Shown in pieces: positions 17,102 through 24,807 of a stretch of 53,417 bases of DNA. The DNA comes from Opitutia bacterium. GTDB taxonomy: Bacteria > Verrucomicrobiota > Verrucomicrobiia > Opitutales > UBA953. Made by a program: the position numbers and the translations under genes. Every line of letters starts with the position of its first letter. Within the stretch, counting starts at the first letter, position 1. Location: contig CANIUQ010000010.1 in assembly GCA_947470855.1 (NCBI GenBank), positions 1-53,417 on the forward strand. The letters run 5' to 3'. Below the pieces are notes generated by a model. It searched no databases, was not told where the DNA came from, and worked only from the letters and a program-made list of their open reading frames with translations.

Positions 17102-18074
17102 GCTTCGTGGATTCGAGACGATTCTTTTCTGCCTCAGCGTAGACCGATTCGGGTACTCCTTTGAGTCCCCAAATAATACCCAGCCAAGACATCGCTTTTA
17201 ATAAATAGTATGTGGGATCAAACTCCCACCAATAAAATCCCTGCTTGGTGGTTGCCTGATATCGGTGGTGATTATTGTGCCAACCTTCACCCAGTGTGAT
17301 TAAGGTCAAAAGAAATGAATTTCGTGATTCATCTTCAGTGGTTTTGAATCTTTTAGAACCAAAGACGTGAGCGAGCGAGTTAATGCACGATGTGCCATGG
17401 AAGAGAACGGTGGTTGAGATGAAGAATCCCCAAACTAAGAATTGCGCTCCAGATGTTTGATAACCTTGGTTTTCAAGAAAAGCTCCCAGTCCATAAAGGC
17501 CAGTGGCAAATAAAGCAGGAACTAAGGTGTCAAAACGGTTAAGAAAAACGAGTTCAGGGTATTTTGCTAAATCGGGGATTTTGGAATAATCGGTAGGGAA
17601 ATTCTTCTTACTCGTAATCCACCCGATGTGACTCCACCAAAAACCATCGACCACAGGAGAGTGTTTATCCTCAGGTTCATCTGAGTGTTGATGGTGATGG
17701 CGGTGAGTGTAGGCCCACCAGAGGGCTCCGCGTTGCACGGCCAGAGCTCCCCACACCGCCATGACGAATTGGAAGAAGCGAGAGGTCGAGTAAGATTTAT
17801 GTGAGAAGTAACGATGGAAAAATCCTGTAATGGCGAACATCCGGAAAAAATAAAGTCCGACAGCCAGCCAAATCGCTAGTGAGCTGACCCCGACCCAAAT
17901 CACTCCCAGACAACCAAGATGGAGAATGATAAAAGGAATACAGCGTGGCCAGTCGACGGCTTTGGGGGTGTTGCGCAAGGCCTCGGCTCCTTCAGGAAGA
18001 TAATCCGAGTCAAACCACCGGATAAATGACCGGAGAAGACTGGTCTTTGGTTTGGGCGAGGCTTTGCCATTCAT
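17094..18074 (-). CDS. Acyl-CoA/acyl-lipid desaturase
   Basis: A 326-residue membrane di-iron desaturase. Histidine boxes are HRYFSH (H87-H92), HRHHHQH (H124-H130) and HNNHH in GEGWHNNHHRY (~268), with NSLAHVFG as the extra His motif. Hydrophobic segments flank each box as expected. Length and ending are normal, without the helical tail of the paralogue at 6.7-7.8 kb. It is first in a two-gene unit with the FAD oxidoreductase and diverges from the ECF sigma gene across 115 bp. Likely makes the double bond used by the CFA-type enzymes. Confidence 0.92.
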   Translation of the reverse strand: MNGKASPKPKTSLLRSFIRWFDSDYLPEGAEALRNTPKAVDWPRCIPFIILHLGCLGVIWVGVSSLAIWLAVGLYFFRMFAITGFFHRYFSHKSYSTSRFFQFVMAVWGALAVQRGALWWAYTHRHHHQHSDEPEDKHSPVVDGFWWSHIGWITSKKNFPTDYSKIPDLAKYPELVFLNRFDTLVPALFATGLYGLGAFLENQGYQTSGAQFLVWGFFISTTVLFHGTSCINSLAHVFGSKRFKTTEDESRNSFLLTLITLGEGWHNNHHRYQATTKQGFYWWEFDPTYYLLKAMSWLGIIWGLKGVPESVYAEAEKNRLESTKRA

Positions 18075-18115
18075 CGTTTAATAATAAGTGAGGCCTTTGC
18101 CGTTTCGCAACTGCT

Positions 18116-18143
18116 TTGACCTAATTGATAAAAACGCTACTAT
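18116..18143 (+). promoter_or_regulatory. Candidate housekeeping promoter for ECF sigma gene
   Basis: TTGACC (18116-18121) and TACTAT (18138-18143) are separated by 16 bp, close to the sigma-70 consensus. They lie 47 bp upstream of the ECF sigma start codon. I saw no obvious ECF-type motif here. Confidence 0.5.
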
Positions 18144-18189
18144 CTCAAATTAGACGTAAAATACGCCCAGCGACGCTCCTGATTATCCT

Positions 18190-18693
18190 ATGTCCGATGC
18201 CCATGCCCATCAAGATTGGCGGGCTTGGTTTGCTGAAAACGGCGCCAGGCTTAAACTAATTGCCCGACAGTGGACTCGTTCGGACGCTGATGCAGACGAT
18301 GTCGTGCAGGAGGCATTTGTTCGTTTTTGGAAACATCAACGTCACATGCCGGGAAACCCCAATGCGTTGGTGGTCATTTCCATTCGTCGGGCGGCACTCG
18401 ATTTGCTTCGCCGTTCAGATCGTCGAACTGCCAGAGAAAAAGCCGTCGCGGCCGATACGGAGACGGTGAGTTGGTTTGAGCCAGAAGCGGACCCTCGCTT
18501 GCAATCGCTTGCCGAATCATTGGAGCTTCTACCAGCCGAACAGAGGGAAGTCGTCGTTTTAAAAATTTGGGGAGAACTCACTTTTGATGAAATCGGTGAA
18601 CAATTAAGCATTTCGCCAAACACCGCGGCCTCTCGGTGGCGCTATGCTATGGAATCACTCCGTAAACTTATTACGGCACGAACTTATGAATGA
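18190..18693 (+). CDS. ECF RNA polymerase sigma factor (sigma-24/RpoE type)
   Basis: A 167-residue sigma factor with region 2 (LIARQWTRSDADADDVVQEAFVRFW, the last part being the -10 recognition helix) and region 4 (LPAEQREVVVLKIWGELTF, then DEIGEQLSISPNTAASRWRYA, a helix-turn-helix for -35 binding). There is no region 1.1 or 3, as in all ECF factors. It starts an operon whose second gene overlaps by 8 bp and encodes a membrane protein, probably its anti-sigma factor. The desaturase-led lipid operon diverges from it, so lipid genes are plausible targets, though I found no matching promoter motif. Confidence 0.93.
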   Translation: MSDAHAHQDWRAWFAENGARLKLIARQWTRSDADADDVVQEAFVRFWKHQRHMPGNPNALVVISIRRAALDLLRRSDRRTAREKAVAADTETVSWFEPEADPRLQSLAESLELLPAEQREVVVLKIWGELTFDEIGEQLSISPNTAASRWRYAMESLRKLITARTYE

Positions 18694-19111
18694 AGATAAC
18701 GACCATCTCGAAGCAGCCTTGCGCTCCCTTACGCCGCGAGCCCCAGCGGGTCATGTTGTCGCTGCCCTGCACCGTGAGTTTGATAAACCAGTAACAGGAG
18801 ACTCTCGATCTTGGTTTTTTAAAGCGGGATTATTATGGGCAGGGGCAATGAGTGTTTGTTTTGTTGTATTTTGGGGTTTCAGTTTTGCCCGTTCGGGGGC
18901 TGTGCCAGACTATCGTTTGATTGGAGTTACTCAAACCCAGCCTAGTCTGGATGTTTTTAATCCCGTTCAGTTAGAAGATGGGACTTATGCTCGTCCCGTG
19001 CGTATTCACTGGAATCGTTCTGCTCAATGGGAAGACCCATCCACGCAGACGCGATTGATTCATTATCAGCCCGAGGAGAAATTAGCCCTTATCCCTCTCG
19101 AGATTTTTTAA
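18686..19111 (+). CDS. Single-pass membrane protein, probable anti-sigma factor
   Basis: A 141-residue protein with a ~45-residue cytoplasmic N-terminus (DNDHLEAALRSLTPRAPAG), one membrane span (~46-66, LLWAGAMSVCFVVFWGFSF) and a ~75-residue extracytoplasmic C-terminus. This layout and the 8-bp overlap with the sigma gene suggest an anti-sigma factor. No zinc-binding HxxxCxxC motif is present, so it is not of the ChrR/ZAS class. I chose the ATG at MNEDNDHL because the longer frame runs inside the sigma gene. No family is recognised; the function rests on context. Confidence 0.72.
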   Translation: MNEDNDHLEAALRSLTPRAPAGHVVAALHREFDKPVTGDSRSWFFKAGLLWAGAMSVCFVVFWGFSFARSGAVPDYRLIGVTQTQPSLDVFNPVQLEDGTYARPVRIHWNRSAQWEDPSTQTRLIHYQPEEKLALIPLEIF

Positions 19112-19146
19112 ACAGATTTTCTGTTTCGCAACGCTCTCCTATTAAG

Positions 19147-20187
19147 ATGAAATCATTACGTCCAATCTCTCTTTCTTTTTGGCTTGGTGCTTCACTGCTG
19201 ACGCCTCTGCTCGCCAAATCAGAGGCTGTTGAATCTACAGCCTCCTTGACCAAGGAGCATGCTTTGAGCGCTTATGCTGGTATCGCGCCGTTGACTTTCT
19301 CGGATCAAGCTAGGCGAGAAATTTTGCAAACTGAAGTAGCACCTGGAGTTGGAATTTTGGTTGGTTTTATTGACCCTCAAGGGCCTGCGATTGGTCAGCT
19401 TGAAGTGAACGATGTGATTACACATTTTGATGACCAAGTTCTAGTAAACGCTGATCAGTTTCGTACTTTGGTGCTAATGCACAAACCTGATGATGTTGTT
19501 AAATTAACGGTGGTGCGTGGTAAGGAATTAAAGACTTTAGATTTTAAATTAGGAGCCAAGAAAGCAGCCACGACTGCTGTGCAAACACCTAAGCCAGGGG
19601 GGTCGTCTTCTGCCAAGGTTTCTCCGCCTCAATCAACCGATGAGGAATCATTCTCGCCAGGAGTGCGAGTTACTATCAATGGACAAACATTTGATTTAGG
19701 TGCAGCTCCGGTGTGGACTCATCCAGGCATGCCACCAGAGATTGCTCGGCAATTCGAGGAGATGTGTCGTCGCAGTGAAGAGTTGCGTCGCCGTGCTTTG
19801 ATGGGTCCTTCCGCTGATTTAATCGAGGAGGAAAAACCAGCCAAGGTGCTGCCTGCTCCACAAGCGCAATCAAAGTCTTTCTCCTTTCAATGGGGTTCTT
19901 CAGATGGTGCCTCTCTCACCTCTAGCAGTGTCGCATCGGACAGTCAGGGTTCCGTTTCACTTCAACAAACAAAGGGTAAAAAATATGCAGTGATAAAGGA
20001 TGCGGCAGGTAAAATTCTGTTCGAAGGCGATGTAACAACCGAGGAGAGTCGTGCGAAAATGAGTGATTTTCTGCGTGAGCGGTTGAAGTTGGTTGAAACG
20101 GGAAATTTTACCATTCGAAGCTCAGGGGAGAATGTTCCCGCCGAAAATTCGACTCCACCGCCTCGCGATCCCAAAGAGGGGGCCTAA
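19147..20187 (+). CDS. Exported PDZ-domain protein
   Basis: A 346-residue protein with a signal peptide (MKSLRPISLSFWLGASLL... ending LAKSEA) and a single PDZ domain at ~50-135: GVGILVGFIDPQGPA, LEVNDVITHFDDQ and KPDDVVKLTVVRGKELKTL, as in HtrA C-terminal PDZ domains. No protease domain is present. The rest is Ser/Pro/Gln-rich and probably disordered. It follows the probable anti-sigma gene by 35 bp, so it may bind peptides or misfolded envelope proteins in the pathway sensed by that pair. The start is the ATG of the signal peptide; the longer upstream frame overlaps the previous gene. Confidence 0.82.
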   Translation: MKSLRPISLSFWLGASLLTPLLAKSEAVESTASLTKEHALSAYAGIAPLTFSDQARREILQTEVAPGVGILVGFIDPQGPAIGQLEVNDVITHFDDQVLVNADQFRTLVLMHKPDDVVKLTVVRGKELKTLDFKLGAKKAATTAVQTPKPGGSSSAKVSPPQSTDEESFSPGVRVTINGQTFDLGAAPVWTHPGMPPEIARQFEEMCRRSEELRRRALMGPSADLIEEEKPAKVLPAPQAQSKSFSFQWGSSDGASLTSSSVASDSQGSVSLQQTKGKKYAVIKDAAGKILFEGDVTTEESRAKMSDFLRERLKLVETGNFTIRSSGENVPAENSTPPPRDPKEGA

Positions 20188-20259
20188 TTCCTCTTTTTCC
20201 TTTTAATTCACATTAAGGGGATTTGCCTTTTAGGGGATTTTCTGTCCCTGTTCAAAGGT

Positions 20260-20721
20260 ATGGATATCACGGCTTTTCTTTCTCGTAGTGTGGCGGCTCT
20301 GAACACCCTCGCTACAATTTTTCTTCTCATTGGTTTTTTCCGTATTCGTCGAGGAGACAAAATAGGTCACGGTAAAGCCATGGGAACTGCCGTCATTATT
20401 TCTGCTTTATTCTTGGCGGTCTATCTTGCCTCGAAAGTTCACCTTTGGTTCGTCTATGGAAAATCTAACATTCTCTATATCGGTTCATACAAGGCTCTCT
20501 ATTATTGGATTTTAATCCCTCACATTATTTTAGCCATCATCGTTACACCATTTGTTATTCGTGCGGTTTGGTTGGCCCGATCCAATCGTTTCGAGGAGCA
20601 CAAGCGCTTAGTCCGATGGGTTTTCCCCGTTTGGCTTTATGTTTCAATCACAGGTGTCATCGTTTGGGCTTTTATGGAGTTTAGTGGTTCCATTGCTGCC
20701 GTTGGTGCAACCGTTCGCTAA
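20260..20721 (+). CDS. DUF420 membrane protein
   Basis: A 153-residue protein with four membrane helices and conserved His positions (KIGHGKAMG, ASKVHLWFVYG, IPHIILA, EEHKRLVRWVFP) matching DUF420, a family that includes the cytochrome oxidase assembly factor CtaM of Gram-positives. The His residues sit near helix ends, consistent with heme or metal contact. A cytochrome oxidase link would fit the heme A genes at the other end of this window, but no oxidase gene is adjacent. Confidence 0.85.
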   Translation: MDITAFLSRSVAALNTLATIFLLIGFFRIRRGDKIGHGKAMGTAVIISALFLAVYLASKVHLWFVYGKSNILYIGSYKALYYWILIPHIILAIIVTPFVIRAVWLARSNRFEEHKRLVRWVFPVWLYVSITGVIVWAFMEFSGSIAAVGATVR

Positions 20722-20769
20722 TCCGATTTTCGCCTCGCTCATTCTGCCTCGTTTGATTTGAATGGGCTT

Positions 20770-21141
20770 ATGGATTTTGAAGGATCAGAGAGCCCTGCCA
20801 ATCCCCAGACGGAAAAATTCTTAGTCTGGGCCAGTGTTCTTTTATTTTTTGGAGTCTTGGGCTTTGTCTATTCTACCTATCAATCCGAGCAGGAACGTTT
20901 GGCGGCATTGCAAGCGAATGAGGAGCAGAAAGAAAAAAACTTTAATTCTTTAGAAAGACAACGCGAGCAAACCGCCCGCTACATTGACCGTTTTTCTCGT
21001 GATCCTGAATTTGTGCGTGATCAAGCGCGGGAGCGTTTAGGCGTAGCTGAAGAAGGGGAGGTGGTTATCCGTGTTGATGGAGCCTCCTCCTTGTCGCAGC
21101 CCGCGCCTGCTAATTCTCCTGCAAAACCTGCTTCGCCTTAA
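20770..21141 (+). CDS. FtsB/DivIC-like septum formation protein
   Basis: A 123-residue bitopic protein: short cytoplasmic N-terminus, one membrane helix (KFLVWASVLLFFGVLGFVY), a coiled coil (~45-80, QSEQERLAALQANEEQ onward) and the C-terminal segment RDPEFVRDQARERLGVAEEGE, the typical ending of FtsB/DivIC. It would act in the division complex with FtsL and FtsQ. The tail is Pro/Ala/Ser-rich. ATG at MDFEGSE is preferred to a TTG four codons upstream. Confidence 0.85.
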   Translation: MDFEGSESPANPQTEKFLVWASVLLFFGVLGFVYSTYQSEQERLAALQANEEQKEKNFNSLERQREQTARYIDRFSRDPEFVRDQARERLGVAEEGEVVIRVDGASSLSQPAPANSPAKPASP

Positions 21142-21186
21142 CTATCCTTGCTTGCCTGCGGGGTGAGAGTTGGGCATTGCATAGTT

Positions 21187-22593
21187 ATGTCCGCAAGGAA
21201 GAAAACACAAGTCACTTGGGGTGGCCGGTTTCAAGCTGGTCCAGCCAAACTCATGCTGAGTTTTGGTGAGTCCGTTTCTTTCGACTATCGGTTATGGGCT
21301 CAAGACATTCGGGGTTCCAAAGCTCATGCCCAAATGTTGGCTAAAGTGGGGATTCTCACTTCGGCTGAATGTAAGGCGATTCTCAAAGGTCTCGATGTAA
21401 TTGCTCGGGAAATTTCTCAGGGGAAGTTTAAGTGGCAACAGGAACTCGAAGATGTGCACATGAATATTGAGAGTGCTCTGACGAAAAAAGTTCCCGCGGC
21501 AGCCAAATTACATACCGCACGGTCTCGTAACGACCAAGTTGCCACTGATGTAAGACTGTGGCTAAAAGACCAATGCCAAGCAGTGGATGATGCGCTTGCT
21601 GGTCTTTTAAAAACATTAGTTAATCTAGCTCAGTCCAATGCGGATGTTATCCTTCCTGGCTATACACACTTGCAAAGAGCTCAGCCAGTTTCGGTTGCGC
21701 ACCATTTGCTGGCTTATGTTGAAATGTTTTCTCGGGATCAAAGACGTTTTCATCAGGTCTATCAGTCAGCGAATTGGTGTCCCTTAGGTTCAGGAGCGAT
21801 TGCGGGCACAACTTTGCCTATTCAACGGGAGATGACGGCAAAGCTACTTGGTTTTGTTGATGAGCGGGGTCGTCCTCAGGTAACGAGTAATTCAATGGAC
21901 GCTGTGGCGGATCGGGATCCAGCCACAGAGTTTTGCTTTGCTGCAGCTCTCTGCGGTGTTCACCTCTCGCGGTTAGCTGAAGATATGGTTCTTTGGTCTT
22001 CCGCGGAGTTTGGGTTCGCACGTATGCCCGATGCCTTTTCCACGGGATCGTCTTTGATGCCTCAAAAGAGAAATCCAGATTCAATGGAATTGCTTAGGGG
22101 TAAGGCCGCACGTTTTCAGGCGGCCCTGGTGCATTTACTCTCTCTTACCAAAGGTCTGCCTTTGACGTACAACCGTGATTTGCAGGACGATAAGCCCGCA
22201 CTCTTTGATGCCGCCGATCAACTCTTGTTGTCCTTGGCGGTGGCGACTGCCACTTTATCAGGAACAAAGTTCCACAAAGATAAATGTTTAGCTGCAGCCG
22301 CTGATCCTGCCTTACTGGCGACGGATCTTGCTGATTGGTTGGTAAAAAAGGGCATGCCTTTCCGGCATGCTCATCATGCTGTAGGACGGTTGGTGGCACT
22401 GGCCGAAAAATTAGGTGTACCACTGAATCAGCTCTCCGATGCCCAAGCCCTTCAGGCCGATAAACTTTTCACTTCTGGCTGGAGGGATGTCTTTAATCTT
22501 CAGCGTGCTTTTGCCGCACGGGAAAAATCTGGCATGCCTGGACCTAAGACCGTGGCAAAGCAAATTGCCCTTTGGAAGAAGCGGTTAAAATGA
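21187..22593 (+). CDS. argH: Argininosuccinate lyase
   Basis: Splits argininosuccinate into arginine and fumarate, the last step of arginine synthesis. The 468 residues include TWGGRF at the N-terminus, [11 protein letters not shown] (~114), the catalytic-His stretch [12 protein letters not shown] (~159) and the family signature [12 protein letters not shown] (~285) with the mobile-loop serine. Two start frames exist; I take the ATG at [13 protein letters not shown] because the extra upstream residues are not family-like. It follows the FtsB-like gene by 45 bp. No other arg gene is near. Confidence 0.96.
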   Translation: MSARKKTQVTWGGRFQAGPAKLMLSFGESVSFDYRLWAQDIRGSKAHAQMLAKVGILTSAECKAILKGLDVIAREISQGKFKWQQELEDVHMNIESALTKKVPAAAKLHTARSRNDQVATDVRLWLKDQCQAVDDALAGLLKTLVNLAQSNADVILPGYTHLQRAQPVSVAHHLLAYVEMFSRDQRRFHQVYQSANWCPLGSGAIAGTTLPIQREMTAKLLGFVDERGRPQVTSNSMDAVADRDPATEFCFAAALCGVHLSRLAEDMVLWSSAEFGFARMPDAFSTGSSLMPQKRNPDSMELLRGKAARFQAALVHLLSLTKGLPLTYNRDLQDDKPALFDAADQLLLSLAVATATLSGTKFHKDKCLAAAADPALLATDLADWLVKKGMPFRHAHHAVGRLVALAEKLGVPLNQLSDAQALQADKLFTSGWRDVFNLQRAFAAREKSGMPGPKTVAKQIALWKKRLK

Positions 22594-22627
22594 ATTTATC
22601 TCCTCTGTTTTAGAGTAAGATAAATTC
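22592..22627 (+). terminator. Compound hairpin after argH
   Basis: GAATTTATCT (22592-22601) pairs perfectly with AGATAAATTC (22618-22627); inside, CTCT and AGAG can form a second stem around GTTTT. The left arm begins within the argH stop codon. There is no T run after it, so it may act as an RNA 3' end protector or a Rho-associated structure and not as a classic terminator. Confidence 0.4.
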
Positions 22628-22713
22628 GCCTATTTTGTAGCCATCCGTAGCGACTTTCGGATGCAGTTGTGTGTCTGAATGTCGTTTTTTTACCATAGGG
22701 TAGAAATGACTTA

Positions 22714-22729
22714 TTTTACATTTGTAAAA
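22714..22729. promoter_or_regulatory. Palindromic candidate operator
   Basis: TTTTACA-TT-TGTAAAA is a perfect 7-bp dyad with a 2-bp centre. It lies 18 bp upstream of the start of the small membrane protein gene, where a repressor site is often found. AT-rich dyads can arise by chance, so the call is tentative. Confidence 0.35.
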
Positions 22730-22747
22730 GAAATCTTCGTTAAGTAA

Positions 22748-23041
22748 ATGCGTGATATGGATTATTCGGGCGATCACGAAAAAGATCGGCTTTTAACGAT
22801 GCATAAAATCGTTTCTTGCCGCCGGCTTTTTTGGGGATCGGTAGTCTTAAATCTTCTGCTGGGGATTTTTTTATGGATGCAATCAATTGATCTTTTCGCT
22901 CAAAAAAAATCACCCGATACGCTATTTATTTCATCAGCAATCGCTTTGATTCTCTCCTTCGTGGTCTCGTACAATATTTACGAGGTTTTAACGAATCATT
23001 TAAAGATTTCCCGAATTTTACAAAAGACTCATCGTAGTTAG
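22748..23041 (+). CDS. Small two-helix membrane protein of unknown function
   Basis: A 97-residue protein with a charged N-terminus (MRDMDYSGDHEKDRLL) and two membrane helices (~28-47 and ~58-76), separated by QSIDLFAQKKSPDT. The C-terminus is basic (LKISRILQKTHRS). I recognise no family. A 154-bp upstream space with a palindrome suggests its own promoter. It ends in a hairpin shared with the convergent gene. Confidence 0.6.
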   Translation: MRDMDYSGDHEKDRLLTMHKIVSCRRLFWGSVVLNLLLGIFLWMQSIDLFAQKKSPDTLFISSAIALILSFVVSYNIYEVLTNHLKISRILQKTHRS

Positions 23042-23052
23042 ACTACGATTTT
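23031..23052. terminator. Hairpin holding both convergent stop codons
   Basis: ATCGTAGT (23031-23038) pairs with ACTACGAT (23042-23049) around the loop TAG, which is the plus-strand stop. The minus-strand stop (TAG) lies within the right arm. A run of four T residues follows on the plus strand. It may act as a compact terminator, chiefly for the plus-strand gene; the T run is short. Confidence 0.45.
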
Positions 23053-23612
23053 GGGGTAATAGGCGTAGGCGCGTTCGTATTATTTGAACCATTCGTAGGC
23101 TTCTTTTCGTTCTCTTTCTGAGCAGGCTTGGTTGAATTATCGTTACGCTTGGGGAGAGGCGCGATGGGTTCGTATACCTTCTCGGCATTCGCTTTGATGT
23201 CGGTTAATTTCTTTTCTGCCTCGGCGAGGCGTTTTTCAGTTTCTTTATTTTTTTCTGTTAAGTTAAGAACGCCACTTTGCGACTCGGCTAAACTGGATTT
23301 AAGTAAGCTATTTTCACTGATTAATGTGTCATGGAGTTGTTGGCTCGTCGTGATATTATCTTGGAGCGCTTTTTTCTCCGCCATTAAACCAGCCAGCTCC
23401 TTATTCGCTTCGGCTAGTGATTTTTCTAAAACGCGAATTTTACCTTTTTCATTATCGATGGATTTTCCGAGAGCTTCAATCTGTTGTTGCCCTAACTCAA
23501 TGGTTTCTTTGTCGCGCAGGATCTTCTTGGTGGTGAGGGCTGCGATAGCCGCTATAACGAAAAAGAGAACGAAAAAGAGGATAATCTTTTTTGAATTGGC
23601 GGAGTCAGACAT
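23043..23612 (-). CDS. Membrane-anchored coiled-coil protein
   Basis: A 189-residue protein with one N-terminal membrane helix (~10-27, IILFFVLFFVIAAIAALTT), a long coiled coil (~35-145, rich in E, K, L, Q with heptad spacing) and a Pro/Asn/Thr-rich tail (PAQKENEKKPTNGSNNTN). It is not similar to a family I can name. The architecture suggests an envelope spacer or scaffold. It lies 27 bp downstream of the Rrf2 regulator gene and is likely co-transcribed with it. Confidence 0.7.
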   Translation of the reverse strand: MSDSANSKKIILFFVLFFVIAAIAALTTKKILRDKETIELGQQQIEALGKSIDNEKGKIRVLEKSLAEANKELAGLMAEKKALQDNITTSQQLHDTLISENSLLKSSLAESQSGVLNLTEKNKETEKRLAEAEKKLTDIKANAEKVYEPIAPLPKRNDNSTKPAQKENEKKPTNGSNNTNAPTPITPKS

Positions 23613-23639
23613 AGTCAGGTCGACGGCAACGATTGGTTT

Positions 23640-24053
23640 TTAGATGGCCCAATCGTCATTGTTTTGTCCGTTTACTAATTGTGCAACGGTAAAACCATTG
23701 AGTGATTTTTCGAATCGCTTGGAGACTTCTCGCCAAATATTCGCGACTTGGGGACCAGAGTGGCCTTTGATGCTAATCTTGGTTTCGATAAAGTCGGGTT
23801 CTACGACAGCGAGTACGTGTTTTAAAGTGATATCTTCGGGACACCGAGCGAGGCGATAGCCACCCGTTTTTCCTCTTTTTGAGTCCACCAGTCCTCCTTC
23901 ACGTAATTCATTAAGTAATTGGACAAGGTAGTTTTGGGGAATGCTCTCCTGTTTAGCGAGTTCTTCAATGCGTGTAACTCCATTGCCTTTATTGCAACGA
24001 GCCAGTTGTGCCAAGACGCGCAGAGAATATTCTAGTTTAAGTGAGGCTTTCAT
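23640..24053 (-). CDS. Rrf2-family transcriptional regulator
   Basis: A 137-residue regulator. The N-terminal winged helix reads KLEYSLRVLAQLAR, RIEELAKQESIPQNYLVQLL and KRGKTGGYRLA, the last being the Rrf2 wing. The three clustered Cys residues that hold the Fe-S cluster in IscR and NsrR are absent (the only Cys are in ARCNKG and ARCPED), so it more resembles cluster-free members such as CymR. Its targets are unknown. Its start overlaps the stop of the HAD-like gene by 4 bp. Confidence 0.9.
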   Translation of the reverse strand: MKASLKLEYSLRVLAQLARCNKGNGVTRIEELAKQESIPQNYLVQLLNELREGGLVDSKRGKTGGYRLARCPEDITLKHVLAVVEPDFIETKISIKGHSGPQVANIWREVSKRFEKSLNGFTVAQLVNGQNNDDWAI

Positions 24054-24609
24054 GAATGGGTAGGTGGAGGGTTGTCGGGTTTAGGTTCGATTTCTTCTCC
24101 GACAAAGACATAGGTTTTGTTCTGAATTTCATCGATGAGAATCGGTGCCTTGGGTCGGGCAAAATAAGAAGCTCCTAAAAAACAGATGCCGGTATTATGA
24201 ACGACTTGAATGGCGCGGTCATCCCAGAGTTCGATCATATCAAAATCTTTTCGGTCCGTTATTTCGAGATCGGGTAGTCCGTGGGTCTTAAGCCAAAGTT
24301 TAGTGGCAGCTAATCCTTCTTCGTTTCCCGCCCGTGCAGTCACGATTTTAATTTTTGCTCCTTTATCTAACCAAGCCTTTACGCGTCGCATCATCAAAGG
24401 CACAGGTGGACCAATCTGAGACATGCTTAACCAACGCGTCGCCTCGGCTAGGGTCCCATCAAGATCAACCCCAATCCAAGGCTGCTGTTTCACTGGGCGA
24501 GTTTCCGGAAGTCGTTCGGAGGGTAGTGGTTCAGAAAAAGCCTCCGGTGGAGGTATTTCTGGTGCAGGCTTCACGGGGTCGGTGAATAGACTGCGTAACC
24601 ATGCAAACA
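24050..24609 (-). CDS. HAD-superfamily-like phosphatase
   Basis: A 186-residue protein. After a Pro-rich N-terminus (~1-45) comes motif I WIGVDLDGTLAEATRW (catalytic DLDGT), motif II IKIVTARAGN and a later acidic motif MIELWDDRAIQVV. The core is short, with no large cap domain, as in small HAD proteins acting on nucleotides or polynucleotides. The frame is open through the neighbouring tRNA gene, so I start at MFAWLRSLF. It is coupled to the Rrf2 gene by a 4-bp overlap. Substrate unknown. Confidence 0.8.
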
Positions 24610-24667
24610 TGAGTGCAGGTTGCCACAATTGGTGCACACTGACAAGCGCCGACCCTGTAAAGCAGGG

Positions 24668-24748
24668 TGCTCGGGGCGGGAGTCGAACCCGCACACCTTG
24701 CGGCGCCAGAACCTAAATCTGGTGTGTCTGCCATTCCACCACCCGAGC
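24668..24748 (-). tRNA. tRNA-Leu (anticodon UAG)
   Basis: Read on the minus strand: acceptor stem GCTCGGG/CCCGAGC with discriminator A, D arm with GTGG...GGCAGACAC, anticodon stem CCAGA/TCTGG around loop TTTAGGT (anticodon TAG, reads CUA and other CUN codons), long variable arm CGCCGCAAGGTGT as in class II tRNA, and T arm GCGGG-TTCGACT-CCCGC. Length 81 nt. The 3' CCA is not encoded (CCC follows). A short stem (ACCCTG/CAGGGT) begins at the 3' end. Confidence 0.96.
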
Positions 24749-24807
24749 CCACTGCAGGTGGCAGATTTTACTGCCTTATGGCTGGTGGCAAGCCTTTGCG
24801 GGGTTAT

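Noticed and set aside
24610-24694. N-terminal extension of the HAD-like gene
   Set aside because: It runs through the tRNA-Leu gene on the same strand, so the extra residues are tRNA sequence; the ATG at 24609 is used.
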